64,000 nt of DNA from Acanthosoma haemorrhoidale (GCA_930367205.1 OV884011.1:41491754-41555753), one strand, 5' to 3'; shown: positions 1 through 14,500, numbered from the stretch's first letter. Numbers and translations: made by a program. The notes: generated by a model from the letters alone, not told the origin.

Positions 1-3000
1 TGGCAATTGATCCAATATTTTTAATTTATTTAGCTTAGCCATTAAAAAACAGGAATGACAATTAGTTCTACGGGGGGTTCATGGGATTAAGAGAAACCAA
101 AAAGAAAGTTATATATGGCTAGAGCAATGGACTAAAAAACTAATAGGAATAACAGACGTGAAGAAGTTACAATGACAAAACTAAGAAAACGACAAGTACT
201 TCACTACAAAACGACCAAATGCAAATATTGCAACAACATCCGTACAGGCTGTTGAATAATTATGAAGTTAGTTGTAATGTTATAAAAAAGTTTCTACAAA
301 TTCCTTTCAGAAAATGTCGGTAAATTTAAGTCTAAATTGGATTGTAGAATCGTCTCATTTTTAACAATATGTGTCACAATTCATTAAGTTTTCAGAGAAT
401 ACGGGTTGAATAAATAGATTGGAGTGGCCGGGTCTGGACGAAAATCACCAAGTTCAAATCCTGGCAGTGTCACTATTATTTTTCTTGGACTAATAACTTT
501 AAAATATTGTAGTCTTAGTACATATAGTAATTAACAAAATAAGTCTAAGTCGAGAATTTACCGATATTTAAAAATCGCCGAATGGTATATTTGACAGATA
601 TAGCAGGGCTTTTTCTCTCTTTCACCTCCTATGACGACAAGAGAGTATAACTGTTGAAATAGGTTCCTAAAACCAGTCCGTAACCCTCCTTGGAGCGAAG
701 GTTAGGCGCCCCAAACCTGTTCTGTATCCTTTCGGTTTTTTTTTGTTTTATGGGATGGCTTAACTGTACCGGGCTCCCTTGACAAATCCTGGTCCGTCCT
801 CTGGGAGGATCTTGTGTAATCGACAGATTTAAGAACTTTAAAGACACGTAAACACAAAATACATTAACACTATGAAAAGTCCCCTATCTCTATGAGACAG
901 ATCTTTGGAAGTCAGAACGTGATTCAAGATCTGGACGAATATGGAGTAATAAAAAATTGGAAAGATGAGCGTCCTTAATTGATAGGAAACAAAATGAAAA
1001 GCTGATATGATGGGTAAAAAAATAATTAGAATACTGACGGGAGGATCTCATTAGTGATAATGGTATTTTGTTACATACATATATATTAAATCATTAAGAT
1101 ACTTTTTTTACTGCATGTACCTTAATTATATAAGAATCCAGCAAAATGATTACACTATGAATTTGAGAATATATAAGATAATACTGATGAATGATTCAGG
1201 CGTTCTTATCAAAATTAGAAAAAACAAAACATATTGTATGTAGTTTTACAATTTTGGCCACATGATTCCTTTCAATTTTAGTTACCTGTAAAAAATTTCG
1301 GAAGGTAAGTTAGACAGATAGAGAAAACAGAGAAAAGCCCAGAAATGGTTCGAAGAGTATGCGCCTTAAATAGAAATTTATCGAAGGTAAATGTTGTTTA
1401 AAAAAAGTTCATTTATGAAGCAATTCTTAAGTAGAAAAATAAATATGTTTGCTTCTATACTTAATTCGACCGGATATATAAAAACATGGAGAAATAGCAC
1501 TCTACATAAGACTCAAGGGATGTAGGACATATGACTTGGGAAAAAAAATATTAATATATTAGAACCAATGAGGGAAAAAGTAGAGGACACCAAAGAATAA
1601 GCTGTATTGAAATCGTTTTATATTGGCAACAAAACACATACTCATACCTAAGAAATAATTGAAATACTTAAAATGAAATCCTACTTGAAAGAGTTATACC
1701 GAAAATTGTCATTTTTTAATATAAAACGAAAGATCATTGAGTTATAAAAAAGAGTCGGCCAAGAAAACGGATGACCCATCCCTCATCAGTCTAAAATCTT
1801 ACAAGCACCGACGATTTGCGCACACTGCTCACTGCTTGTATGCATCGGACTACATGGATTGGAAACGGCATAACTTATACCATACGATCTACGCAATTAG
1901 AAATCCTGAGATAAGAAAACAATTATTAATTAACGGTTAGTGGCAGTAACACTTCGGTACCAATAAGAATCCATCAAGTGAAAGTTGGTGAAACAAAGTG
2001 TCGCAATGTCAGAAAGGAAAAAACATTTTAAAACTTCCTTTGAGATGATACCAATTCAATATATTATTTCTATTTACGAACTATTTCAAAAAAAATATGT
2101 TGTTAGTTGGTAGCTCAGTTCTCATGAAGAAGAATTTAAAGTGGTTCATTTTTTTATTCCAATAGTTCTACAAGGGCTTTTTATGTTAATGTTTACACAA
2201 TTCGATAGGCGATAAAGCGATTATTTTGTTTAGGCATATGAAAAAATGTTCTTTATAAAGTTTTAATTAACAAAAAATATTCTCAATTCCATTTCAACTT
2301 GGAATATTTTTAAACAGATGAATTTTGTATGAAGGGTCCCTTCACTTTTAGTTACTAAATTGAATATTGAAAGATACTTTGATGCCATCAAATCCAATGG
2401 AGCTGAATTTTCAACATTGACAGACCGATTTTAAGGACTATTATTTTTTTTAAATAAACAACTACCGCTGGACAAAAAAAGTTATTGTTCGAATATAGAA
2501 ACGTTCCCATGGCCAGTGACTCATACATAGAAATCAACTACAATTCCTCTTCATCTATGCAACGCAGCCATGTCTAACGAACTCTTTTCTAAACATAATT
2601 TTCAACAATCGCTGAATTTAAACAGTTGAATAAGAGACAGGCTGTCTCATCGACTGTTTCTACAGAACCATTGTAGATAATGAATGACAAAGAAGTTTGC
2701 CTCTTAATCAGTTTCCAAATATTATGTTTTCCCAGCGGGAGCATATCAGAAGAATGGTAGGACAAACAGATTCTAGACAAAAGAGACCTTTAAATAGACA
2801 GAATAAATAAGAACCATTGTATCATAAGCTTATATGAGATCCAAGCTGTCTAGAATACCAAAACACATCACATGTTATTTTTCTAAAATAACAGCCCTAT
2901 AATTAATTATTGGTGATTTGAGCCCGGCGGTTTCAGGAACCGTTACCATCGTTAACTTGACTATCCATGTCGCCTCCACATCATCTATCTGTTCTATTAA

Positions 3001-4588
3001 TGGGCCTCGTTGATTAGTTGAAACACACTACACCAACATGGTTAGTGCCGGTTGTGCAAGGACATAAATTGAATAACAAATCTTCCGTCTTTCTGCCTTG
3101 TCGATTATTCAACAAAAACGTTTTAGGCATCTTCAGTTGCCAGTTAAAGGACTGAAAAATTTACAATATGTTGAATTCTTATTCTGACGCAAACTGTTAA
3201 AAGAGTCTATTTCCATTGCGATGTCAAGTCAAGTGTTTTTGTTGACTAAACGACATTGTGGAAAAACGGAAGGTTTGTCATTTGATTTAAAACATAGATA
3301 AATTCTGATATTTTTTCATATTTTACTACAAATTCACTTGAAAATTGTCTTATATTTATTATTGATATAGTTATGTGCGATGATATGTATAGTTACGAGT
3401 GGCGACTAATAATGCGACCATTTATTGTGCTGAATGCATGACTGATGACAAAAATCAAATTTATTAATAACAACATCCTGGTGTAGGCAAATTCTGTCCA
3501 AATATCTTATCCTATATCAAATCCAAATAACCCTATAGGACTATAACTATAGGATAACCACCGGAGAAACTAAATAATTTTCATGATCTATTTTAACCGA
3601 ATTTCTATTTCGAAAAACACAGAATACCTCCACCCAACTAATTACTTTCAGGTACGTACAAGAACTATCGGATAGTTACAGTAAACTATTACGGATTCCT
3701 ATTCCTTCCAAAATGTTCGTATTGCTGATTTTTTTCAATTCAAAAGTTATATTAAATAAATTAGTGTACAGTTCCTGTTAAAAAGACATTCATAAGTTTT
3801 TTTGTCATGTTTCTCAACGATAAAAAATTGTCAACTTCAAGGACTCCAGCTTAACTTCTTAACTGAAGGGTCCAATAATTTCTTGAAACGGGCTGTGACT
3901 ATGCCCAGTCTGGTATCTCCAGCAGATCGGACATGGGTAAGCATTCTTAGTAGTACAAGCGCAGCCTTTGACAGAAAATATACCAGCTCAGCAGTCAATT
4001 ATTCTACAGGTTGTCTAGTGCTTATACAATAGGGACATTAAAACAATGATAAAGTCTAGTTGCCCGTAGATCTAGAATGACCAGTACAAGCGTTAGCCAA
4101 CAGAGTGGTGGAGGGTAGGTTTGATTTTGGATCTACACGTGGATAGGAGGAAAACCTAGCGGTTGGAAAATAAAAACCAAGTTTAATTACACTTCAGTCC
4201 TTAACATGAGGATATAATATATTCAGGGATATTTATTATAGTCATAAAGAAAATTAATAATAATACAATTGCTAGCGAAGACAAATAATGATGTACTGTA
4301 TAATACTCCACGTGATATATAACCGACCCAGGATCAAAATCCCTAAATATGAGAACATCTTGAAATAAATAAACAATTATAAATAAGGATTAAATGTTTA
4401 AAACTATTTTTATTATAGAGTCCATTTAAGTTTAAAACAAAACGGTAGCAGTATGGAATACTTGTAAAGTAATTGATAAAGAAGAAACAAATTATAAATC
4501 GCCATACTGGCCATTCATACAATATTTATTACAAGTTCGATTTTTAAAAACGAAACACTTTTTCGCAAACTCACATATTATCTTTCAG
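1..4588. other. AT-rich spacer, no supported gene
   Basis: Apart from the open frame at 1737-1940 I see no exon pair or element. A short tRNA-like motif (AGTTCAAATCCTGGC) at about 450-468 is too incomplete to call. Confidence 0.5.
1737..1940 (+). CDS. Open reading frame of unknown status
   Basis: A 67-codon stretch with balanced amino-acid use (KTDDPSLISLKSYKHRRFAH, YMDWKRHNLYHTIYAIRNPE) ending at TAG. It is more GC-rich than its flanks. No ATG at a suitable place, only a weak AG upstream at 1731-1732, so it would have to be a last exon. No family recognised. Confidence 0.2.
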   Translation: MSYKKESAKKTDDPSLISLKSYKHRRFAHTAHCLYASDYMDWKRHNLYHTIYAIRNPEIRKQLLING

Positions 4589-4738
4589 CATTAATTATTA
4601 ACTTGTGTTATTCCTCTATGAGAATTAACGCGTGTACTTTCCGCATTATCTGGATGCGAAAAAAAATCGTACAAGAGGCGGGAAACATTCCTGTTAATTT
4701 CAAAGACTTTTTACCTGAAGGTCGGTCTACCAAAAAAG
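4589..4738 (+). CDS. Candidate isolated exon, unknown gene
   Basis: A pyrimidine-rich acceptor (TATTATCTTTCAG) and a perfect donor (AAAAAAG|GTAAGT) bracket 150 bases open in one frame: phase 1 in, phase 1 out, including MRKKIVQEAGNIPVNFKDFL and PEGRSTKK. Splice-site quality is the main evidence. I recognise no family and no matching partner exon in the window. Confidence 0.3.
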
Positions 4739-7700
4739 GTAAGTTTGCGTCATTGGTTCCGTATTACGAATTTTACAAATTTCGTCAAACGCGATCGAGT
4801 AATACCAGGTCAAACCTGAAATGTGCTTGGAACCTATCACACGATTGAAGAGAATAATTAAAAAAAAAAATGCAAAGGGTGAGCAGCGCCACGTGCTTTC
4901 CCAACTATTCAGGCTGCCAACTTTGTAATCATTTTTTTTTGTGGCAGCTTTGAGACTGGGCATCCATGTATGATGTCTCGGGACGGTAACAGAATAAGCT
5001 TTTTTCCGAAGGCACTTTGTCAATTCATTGCCTCAGATGAAGCTACCGCCCCGAAAAAATACCAATGAATTTTCCCCTACTTCTTTAGGTGATTGTACGG
5101 TCTTGATATTAATGAAATTAATTTTACTTTACTTCAACTTACACGTATCATCTTTACATTTGACTATTTGCCCCCTGGTCATTTCAAGTATTGTTTAAAT
5201 GTTATTATAGATCCTATTATTAGGCAAGTTGAAGAAGTATGTATTTGACGATTTTTTTTTGTAATTAATATGCCAAATTCAATGTTATTTACAGTTTAGT
5301 AGAAAAACAAAAGTGCATCTTTTCTAAATTATTAATAAAATATAAAAATCAATTTAAGACGACAGCAAGACATCTACACAATTTAACTGTAAACCATTCA
5401 CCTTAAAAACATTGCCATTAATACTAGAGCTAAACCACGCCGTAAGTCGACGATAATTAATAAGTTCTCAATTAAAAAATAATTTATTTTCCATCATGAA
5501 AGGTATCAAATAACCAGGTCTTGAGCAATTATATATAATATTTATCGAAGCTTTAACGGATTATAATTACATAAACGTAAAAAAAAAAAAATACCGTTAA
5601 AATTGCCATTAATAACGAGTTCAAGAATTTTTCTCAGTCTTTGTTCGACTCGAGAATACTATTTCACAAGCAAGTAGCCGTAAAATGAATCAACTCAAAT
5701 GAAATTTTAAAGGTGTATTAAACTAAATCTCGTAATCTGCAGATTAGGTGTTGGTTGAAATGCAGCAACGGAAAGTTACTGATTTGAAACTGCTAAAATT
5801 CTAAAATCTATTCAAAGTTAGTTTCTTTTGTAGACAAGCAACGTTGCAATTAGTATTTCATTTTAAAAAGTATAAAATTCCGAGAATTTCTATTGCTTAC
5901 ACTACTTCTCAAACGGTTATAGGCGTCACGATATTATAACCCAAAATTTTAAATAGGTACTTCCAAGATCAGATACAATTTTTTTTTCTAAATAATATGT
6001 TAAGAGTACTTGAAAATAATTCGATTGTATCTTTGTTCGCTAAGCACGCCCTTTTAAGGGCCCACATTCGTTTGAAAACGGGGATGAAGAACAAGGGGAT
6101 GAAACCGCTTATATGCCTTTTGATTTGATGAAACACATCTCATTTAAGAGATATTTTCATCTGAAGTTGGAATTTATCTCTTCGAACCATCGTATTAAAA
6201 CTACTCGACAGCTATTTTGTAATTAGTAGAGTAAAACTCGGGATTTTATACATTTTTAAATTGCTAAAACACAAACAAACACCTACCTTTACCTTCGCCA
6301 ACCGTCAAAGAGTTTATATAAAAGCATAGAAACAGAAAATTCTAATTACTATCCAGGGGAACGTCTGTTAATTCTGCTAGTTATTACAGCAGCAGTTTTA
6401 GCCGACACTCTTTTGACTTTAAGTCGTACATTTTGGTGTTAATGTTCGGAATTTCAGAAAAAATGCTTAAAGTCCATCGTGTTTAAAAAATGCTCGATAT
6501 CCAGGTCGATTCAGTTTAAAACGTCCGTTAGGACATGAGACTTACGTTTTCGCTACGGACTATATATTGAGTCGGTGCTAGAGGGGCAGCTGTCGGGGAC
6601 GGTTGGGCCAGCTGCTACATCCCCTAGGCTCACTCACACACCGACACACGGGCACACACGCACAATGCACACTTGTTGAATCTCTTCCCTCGTGTGCAAC
6701 GTAGAGGGGTGGCAAGGTAGACCTGTAGCTTCCACGGGGCACCTACGCCACCAATTCTCAAAAATATACTACCACAGAGATAGTAATTTTTACTCAGAAT
6801 TTTATAAAATTAATTATGCATTAAACTATGCTATTTAAAAAACAGTATATACTGCGATATTTACGAGACTTCGGCTGGGTTTTAAATAATTTTAATCGCT
6901 CGTAAATAATAACTCTTACAATAACTTCATGAAATATTTTATTTGGTATCCCACTCATATAAAATCGTTATAACTTTATTATTATATCCTTATATTATAA
7001 TAACTTTATTATAACTACATAGCAAATAAATGAGCCTCTTTATAGAGCCGTTAAATCCTATCGAGCCCAACTATTTTAGAGAAGAATGTTTTCCCCACTC
7101 TTCCTGTTATTGTACATTAACCAAAATCTAATCAGTATATTTGGGTCGTTAAAATTTCAAATGAACTGCATAGGATTTACGTCCACTATCATATTATTGG
7201 AGCAAACTATAATTATAGTCAAATAGACAATAATTATTATTTCTCCTATAATTCAGTCCAATACGAAGTGCAAAAAATAAAGAAGAATATAGGTAAAACA
7301 AAAATAGCGGCTGGTTGATTAAGGAAATAACTAGTTACAAGCATAAAAGTTGGAAAAACTAATCCTAAATGTTTAACATGAAAATGATATCATTATTAAT
7401 CGCAAGTCTATTAAATAACAATATTAATATATTTGGTCTACAATCATATATATATATGGCCTGGGATGTTATTTCAGTTTCAAAAATAATTTAAATTCAA
7501 AAGGAATATCTTTGAAATCCAAATAAGAGAGCGCGTGATAAGACCAAACAACTTGGTACTCAATCCCTGCCCTTGTGCAAACAGGGGATTGAACTGCAAC
7601 AATGGAAGCATTGTCAGCCGGCGGGCCAGCCTCTAGGATATATATGTAGGCTCTTGGATCAGTTGCCTCGTGATGATATATATATATTATATACATATGT

Positions 7701-10122
7701 GTGTGGGTATATACACAAATCAGTAATCCTATCGAGTTAAATTGGTTATATCTCCAACTTTTAAAACTACGTAGATTGTGAGCTGTGACTTGAGAAAACC
7801 TAACATTTTTAGGGTTTCGAAATTTCAGACCTGATAAGTTCAACAACCACTATTATAGAAAATAAAGACACAAAGAAAAGCGATTGTTCCCTGTTGCAAA
7901 GGCTTCATTAGGTCTGGGCGATTACTACAACCATGGACAAAGAAGAAATATATCAGGGCCATTGAAGAGATGCGGACCTGTTGTGAATGAACTATCGTTT
8001 ATCAATTTCGACAGATAGCAAATGACATCGCATCCCAAAGGGGTATTTGTTACTACCAACTATATTATCAGTATCTTAATGATTTTAATATGTATAATAC
8101 GGACATAACATAACAGTTAGGAAGAAACAAGACCGGAAATTCTGATCATGGTTCTGTTGTAAACACCTGCCTCAATAAAAATATATTGGAAAAAAAAAAC
8201 GGTCAAAACCAAAAAATTGCAGACTTGACTACTAAAATGTTTAAGAATTTATTAATGCATGCCACGGAGTTCAATGTGTTAATATGAAACTCTTGGGCTC
8301 AATCCCAAATTTTCGTTTGTTTTACATTTATTACAAAATAATACGGTTTGAAGTTGAAGGCTACTGGTAGATTTATGTCCAGCATAGCTTGTAGTTTCAT
8401 CTAGTCGAGCATAGCAAAATTTACATGCAAATATACATAAGTGATTTTCATCAACAATATCAATACTATCTCTCGATATCGTTCCTTTACGTTAAAAATT
8501 GTTTACAGCTATTATTATTAACCAACAAATTAATATTTCATCCATCCTTCTGCTTATGTTATAATAAATGAGAGACCTGCGACCAATGAAATCAGGATTC
8601 AATAAGGTGTTTAACAAAGATAAATAATCAAGGCATCAAAGTAAACTCATCTTAAGAGGTAAGCAAACATAAAGTTATCTGGAGCTTTTACATTACCGAC
8701 CTCGGGAGCTCAGATGTTGAGCTCAAAGGGAGAGGCACTACTTTTAAACCACTTCCATGATGCTGTTTTTGGGTTCTACGGAATCCAATCTCTCTGACAT
8801 TTTAGAGTTATAATCAGCAACCCCCTGGGCTACTCTACAATTTCGGTATGAAAAAGCATTTTTTTGGCCACTAACCCTCTACACTCCGATCTTTAAGTTA
8901 TTTCAAGTCGCACCTCAGAACTTATTAATAAACAATTTTATTTCTAAAGCGATTTACAGTGACATTAATGTATTATATCGATCTAACATCAGATCTCGTG
9001 TTTCAAAATTATGACCTATATTACAATCAGGTCCGTCATTGATACAATAAAGTAAATTAGAATAGGACTGGCGATTTGAAGGTTTTTGGTTCGAGTAGCC
9101 ACGTTGCTCCCTGAAATCCCAAAAACTAAACAAATGACAACTCACCGGCGAGGACAGTTCTACTAAAGATCAACAACAAGACCGGATATGTGTACATCTG
9201 AGGCGAGTATCGGACATGGACTGACCCATATGTAATACCTTATGCGATACTTATGCCTGCTTATGCTTCAGGTTAGGTAAGAGATCTAAGCCCCCAGACA
9301 CCGTGGGACCAGAAGCTACCGGAGAACTCGGAACAGAAATGGAAGAAATATGAAAGCCTATATAACTAATTGGTAGTAGTACCATATTACACTATATATC
9401 TGTGCGAACTGTCCCGTTCTCACGGGATATAACTAAAAAGGTAATTAAAATCGAAAAATAATCCCTTTTTTGCTCCGCTATGATATATTACAACTATATA
9501 ACATATAATGGCCTCAAAGGTTGAATAATCCCTATTTAGGAAAGTTGTCGCCTCCAGATATGTTCTGTTAACGACCAGTTCTCCGAATCGGGAATGAGCT
9601 AGCTGCGCTTTTCGTCCTGACCCAACACAGGTGGGACCGACCCTACCGCATGAGATTTCGAGGCGGCCATTTTTGTTTATGGTAGTCAACAGGTGAGAGA
9701 GGGGGATGGGCCAAAGAATTTTTCAAAAATCAAATGACAACAACAAAATCAGACAGTACGTATATTTGCATCGGATCCTTATGATGACCTGTACACCTTT
9801 CATTCCCCTACCTTTTCACACGAGGACCTGAGGCAGCTACCTAACGTATGTGCTATATTGAAACTTCCTCTGTAAACAAATATGATAAACATTTAACTTC
9901 TTCCATTAATCAACGTGAGCCGATTTACAATAATACATTGGCTCAACAAGGCAAATAACCTCCCTCAACGCTCTACGGTACGGGTATATGCCCTGAACAA
10001 AAATAATTCGAACATTTGATTGATCCATCGTCGATAACAACAACAAATATTTCCAACGGGAACAATCTGCAGAAACAAAAATACTAAGACATTAAATATA
10101 AGAACTAGAGTATCCTTCTTAC
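4739..10122. other. AT-rich spacer with a GC-rich patch at 6540-6760
   Basis: Holds a TA microsatellite (7447-7460), CACACA-rich sequence at 6630-6670 and a possible acceptor plus open frame on the minus strand at 8954-9125 (GGGATTTCAG then REQRGYSNQKPSNRQS), which is out of phase with the signal-peptide exon unless another exon lies between. Confidence 0.4.
6315..6324 (+). promoter_or_regulatory. Possible TATA box
   Basis: TATATAAAAG on the plus strand, followed about 220-430 bases later by a GC-rich block (6540-6760). No convincing coding exon follows, so its role is uncertain. Confidence 0.2.
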
Positions 10123-10192
10123 CTTGTACGGCGACCGGCAGAACCACCGCTATCAGGGTTACAAAAGTATAATCCAAAAGTCGGTTCTTCAT
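10123..10192 (-). CDS. First coding exon of an unidentified secreted or membrane protein (signal peptide)
   Basis: ATG at 10192-10190 opens MKNRLLDYTFVTLIAVVLPV-AVQ, a textbook signal peptide: basic start, hydrophobic core, then Ala-Val-Gln-Gly as likely cleavage area. It ends at a consensus donor CAAG|GTAAGA in phase 1. A TATA box and initiator-like site sit at the right distances upstream. The remaining exons must lie at lower coordinates or off the window; I could not identify them, so the protein family is unknown. Confidence 0.5.
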
Positions 10193-10241
10193 GTTGTGTT
10201 ATAGGCGGTGAGAACACACCATAGGTAAAGCCCGTTGGCTC

Positions 10242-10277
10242 AACTAAGTCGCATAGTATCCACTATTGTTATATATG
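10242..10277 (-). promoter_or_regulatory. Core promoter (TATA and initiator-like) for the signal-peptide exon
   Basis: On the minus strand CATATATAAC (10277-10268) is a TATA box; about 31 bases downstream is ACTTAGTTG (around 10248-10240), close to the arthropod initiator TCAGTY. The ATG follows about 55 bases later. The spacing is right for RNA polymerase II. Confidence 0.4.
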
Positions 10278-10279
10278 TA

Positions 10280-13200
10280 TGTATGGTTGCAAACACTGAA
10301 CACACACTCGCGCGTTTACTATTTATCTATGAATATATCGGCTGTGTATATGTTTTGCACACTAATTATAAAAAAACAAATGCACTGAATGTAAGACACA
10401 CTGACATGATGCGTACCCTCGCATGGGCTGTGGGGATCTGACGGGACTGGAGTAGAGGGGAGAGGACCTGTGTATACGTACGCGCCCCTCCAGAGGTTCT
10501 TCTCCAGACACTCAACTCTCTAGCATATCCTACGTATAAGCATGTAAAAAGATACATTCACACTTCTATGCATGTATAAACTACACACATACATACTAAG
10601 ACCTAAACAATAAACTATCAACAACCTGCACTGAATCAACGAAAGGATTACTTTTCTGCTGGAATGGCCAGAAGAGTGGGGCAGTTCTGGCGGGAACTCC
10701 AGCGCGCTCTACCGTCAGCCGGCTTATCTCAGCAACTATTTACAATTTGTCTGCATATTTACAATGGTTTTAACAATAGCGGAGCATGGACAGCATGTCT
10801 GTGAAAGATGTTGGGATAACGCTATTCCAAGAAAAAATAATTCTAAGAAGTCGTTATAACTTGCTGACATTTAGCAATCAGTGACAGTCAACCAATCCAT
10901 TGAAACCGACCAACTATTGAAAACGCGATCTATCACAATCAACTTGGGAGCTTGGTTTAGTTAAAAGACGATGTTCAGTGACCGAGATGGTTTAACAAAT
11001 AAAATGACGTGACTTTGTTAAAAAATAACCAGAGTTATTTTTTTACAATCATTTCACAAGAATTTAAGAAGTTGATCTACTCGAACCCCCACCACCTCTA
11101 GATATTGTTTCTCTACGTTCAATATACTTGGGTATAAAAATATAGCTAATTAATTTTATTTTATTACTTTGATAGCAATAATTATTTCTATGGATTTTTA
11201 ATAATAGTAGCTAAAATAATATAAATAATCACCAAGACTTTAGCGCTGTATAATAAAAGCGAATGGGGTGTCGAAAAGTCCTTACAAAATTATGAATTAT
11301 ACTCAAACCTTAAGGCGGGGGGGGGCGGTAGTTTCTGAGCACCAAGATAAGAAATATTAATGCGGTGACGACTTTGTTCACATTAATGTTGTTTTGCACA
11401 CTAACTAAAATACAGTGACATTTTAACCGTACCTTACACTAAGTCATCCCAGGCTTCTTTTAAAAAAATTCAATCTTTAAACTAATTTAATTATTTATAC
11501 AACCACTATCGTTGAACAAACAGACAGACGGACACACGCCCATAAAATACAATTGCGCCGTATCTATTTGAAAGTATAGCCTCTCACTTCGGTAACATGT
11601 CAAAACTAATAATTTAATTTTGGATCTCTATAAAAGTGCCTATGACATTCCATCACTGAATACAAATAAGAAATTGGTAATAATATTAATAACTCTGATG
11701 TATAATATATAGATAAATACTGTATATATACAATGGCAATTGTAATTATGCATTCAGAAGTGGATAGATTAAAACAAAAGAAAACGATAAACAAATACAT
11801 TTACTTACGGATTAAAACTTTAGGGATCATCCTGAAAAACCATACGTCGAGTATTTCAGAAATAATAAACAAATAAGTAAACAGCTTTTGAACAACAAAC
11901 AAAACAATAATCTAATATGTAACCAAAGCTGACCGATTGATAGGTTCATTAGTGGATAAAGATATATTTTCTATACCAGTAGAAAATCAAAAAAATGGTT
12001 AAAAATCTCTAAAGAGGCTGGAAAATAAAATATGCCTTCGGCCGTCCTCTAAGTCGATATTAATATTGTAATGCCAATAAAACGTAGCGTTCTCCGCCGA
12101 CAACGATATTTTTAATGAGTAAGAAATGGTGTAACCGATTTCTCTTGAGAACTTTCGCATAGCTTAGAAAAGAGCATTACGGATCGAATTGTTTTACATA
12201 AAACTTCCATTGAGGATTACAGGTCTCTGTAATTATGGTATCGTATTGGTATCTTATGGGCTCTGAGAGCTTTCCCAAGCTACGGAACAAAAATTTCATA
12301 CCAGCGGGAAACATACTTAACTTATGTTTTTAAATGAAGAAAATGTTTACACCCACATGCATATGCCAACAAGCTAAAAACTATAAAGCAATAGAACATT
12401 TGACTCCGCCATAAATATGTATTCACGTACGTTTTGATAACATTATTCGCAGAATACACATTTTTTCTGCCACGGTTCAGGACGAAAACAGCTATACGTT
12501 AATGCCCACTAGAGCATATTTTATATTTTAATTGATAATTGAGTGAATATTAACGGTGAAGGATCGCATCCAACTTACTCTATATTACTCATGTGAGAGG
12601 TAAAATGAAAAAAACAGTGTTCAATTGACCAAAAAAATGTCAAGCATGATCCATCTCACATTTAAGGGATTCGTTACATCTGCCAATACGATTATAATGA
12701 AAATTTTAACCACTCTTCATGATTTATAGTTCCAACTCAAGTTACATTTAAAGTATTGATATTTTTTTAATAATGAAACTATCAATCAATGTCAAAAAAA
12801 AATGTGTAAAAGAACACGAAAATTATAATTATTGTAAAAATGTATTGATTATAATAAACGGCACAAGATTTTCTACTTGGGAGTAAAAACTAAATTAGTT
12901 CAAAACGTCGTAATACAATTAAAAATATGCTGTGCATATTTGTTTACCATTAATGTGACACATTACTAGCCAGGACGTACATATATATTTAATTTGATAC
13001 TCAACTTAATCTCATAGGAAAATATTTTTTCAAAACTTGAAACCCTTTTGTTTTCACCTGTGTGTTTGTCTGTCTGCTCTGGCCATGTGAACCTCCTTCC
13101 ATTCCGCAAGTTACCATTTAACAAATGAAAAAAATGAAAAATATAGCCACTTCCTAAAACATTAAAAATATAAGTATGTTTAATTCATTAATTAATTAGT

Positions 13201-14250
13201 TGGTAAAAACAACATTTGCGTATTAAAAACACAGCTCTAATTGTAAATTATCAACCAGGACATCGAGAGCATTAATTTGAAAAATATTTGTTTTGCCAAC
13301 AATTTATCAATTAACTAATTAGTTAACAAATCTTAGTCATGTTTTATAGAGATGCCTACATTATTTGTGTCATGCCAATACTAAATGGGCCACCCATGAA
13401 ACTAACATTTCACGTCTCCAGTTCGAAAAGGGGACTCGCGAAGACCATAACAGACACGCAGTTTTTTAAAAAGTTGGATATACGGTTTTAAGGGCATTTT
13501 TTATAAATTTTACCTCAAGTTGAAATTAATATAATTAATGACCCTTCATTATGTTTTTTGGGATTGCTTTTTTTTTTGTAATAATCATGGGGCATCAGGT
13601 GGAACATACTTGCCAAATAAATTGATATAAGGAAAAAGTAGCAATCATAAATTCTTAATATTTAACTTATAAAAAAAAAAGAATTTCTGTAGTTAAAGTT
13701 CGTCCAGGCTATCCTGAAATTAGCCAGAAAAAATATACTTAAAAATGTCTGTTGTATTTCTTTAACGGTTAGCTAAACCACTGAGTCATTGTAACATAAT
13801 GAATCGTTCCATAGAAAAGTATTACTAATAAAATCTATAAAATCCCACCGAAAACCATAAAGATCTGGAACGGACAAGGGCCAGAAAGTATTATGTAAAT
13901 GTGACTGGATGAGAGGAGAGAGAGGTGTCAGGAGGAATGTAACAGACACGGAGGGGCTAAGGACACTAACCTCATATCTGAGGTGTTGGCTTATAGCGAG
14001 TCAGCAAAATTTATTTTTATCGGATTTTTCCGCGAGAGAAACGACAGTAGATCCATAATTTACAAGGGATGATTACCATATGTTATACTTATCTACCCAT
14101 ACTAAACAAACAAAAATTATGCCAGGCATTGAAAACTTAAAAATAAAATATTTAGTCTATAAAATGGCTCTTTTCTTTATATAATTTATATCTTTGTTTA
14201 CATTGACTAATACTTTAATCACATATCCAACCTTCTTCGCATTTGATAGC
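10280..14250. other. AT-rich spacer
   Basis: GC-richer promoter-flanking sequence to about 10760, then AT-rich DNA with one dispersed repeat copy (11498-11605). Nothing else supported. Confidence 0.5.
11498..11605 (+). repeat. Dispersed AT-rich repeat family, copy
   Basis: CAACCACTATCGTTGAACAA, CAGACAGACGGACACACGCC, AAAGTATAGCCTCTCACTTC. Same right-half landmarks as 31195-31395 and 37095-37205. Confidence 0.6.
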
Positions 14251-14255
14251 GATTA

Positions 14256-14500
14256 GCGGTCTCTTAAGACACTGCTGGAAATAAAGGTGAAATGCGAAGG
14301 TATTTGTCCGGTGGAGGATGATGAGGTGCTGTATCGAAATATGCCAGCGTATTAGTTCAAACACTTCAATGCTGGGAATAACATTCTTCTAGACAAGCCT
14401 GGCTGGCCACCCTTCAGTGTCAAAGATGACGACGAAAGTGTAGACCAGGATTCCTATGTAACTACACAATAATTAGCGGGTACAATAGGGGCTTCAAATG
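14256..14500 (+). pseudogene. Degenerate coding remnant, unknown
   Basis: Reads KTLLEIKVKCEGICPVEDDE, stop, FKHFNAGNNILLDKPGWPPF and SVKDDDESVDQDSYVTTQ. Amino-acid composition is protein-like and codons are more GC-rich than the flanks, but stops interrupt it. No family recognised; possibly part of a transposon. Confidence 0.3.

Noticed and set aside
7469..7846. 125-codon open frame on the minus strand
   Set aside because: Contains a TA/CA microsatellite and low-complexity Lys/Phe/Tyr stretches; no splice or family support. A tRNA-like motif at 7575-7640 is too weak to call.
10235..10557. Short overlapping open frames on both strands
   Set aside because: They overlap the minus-strand promoter region and have no codon bias or family match.
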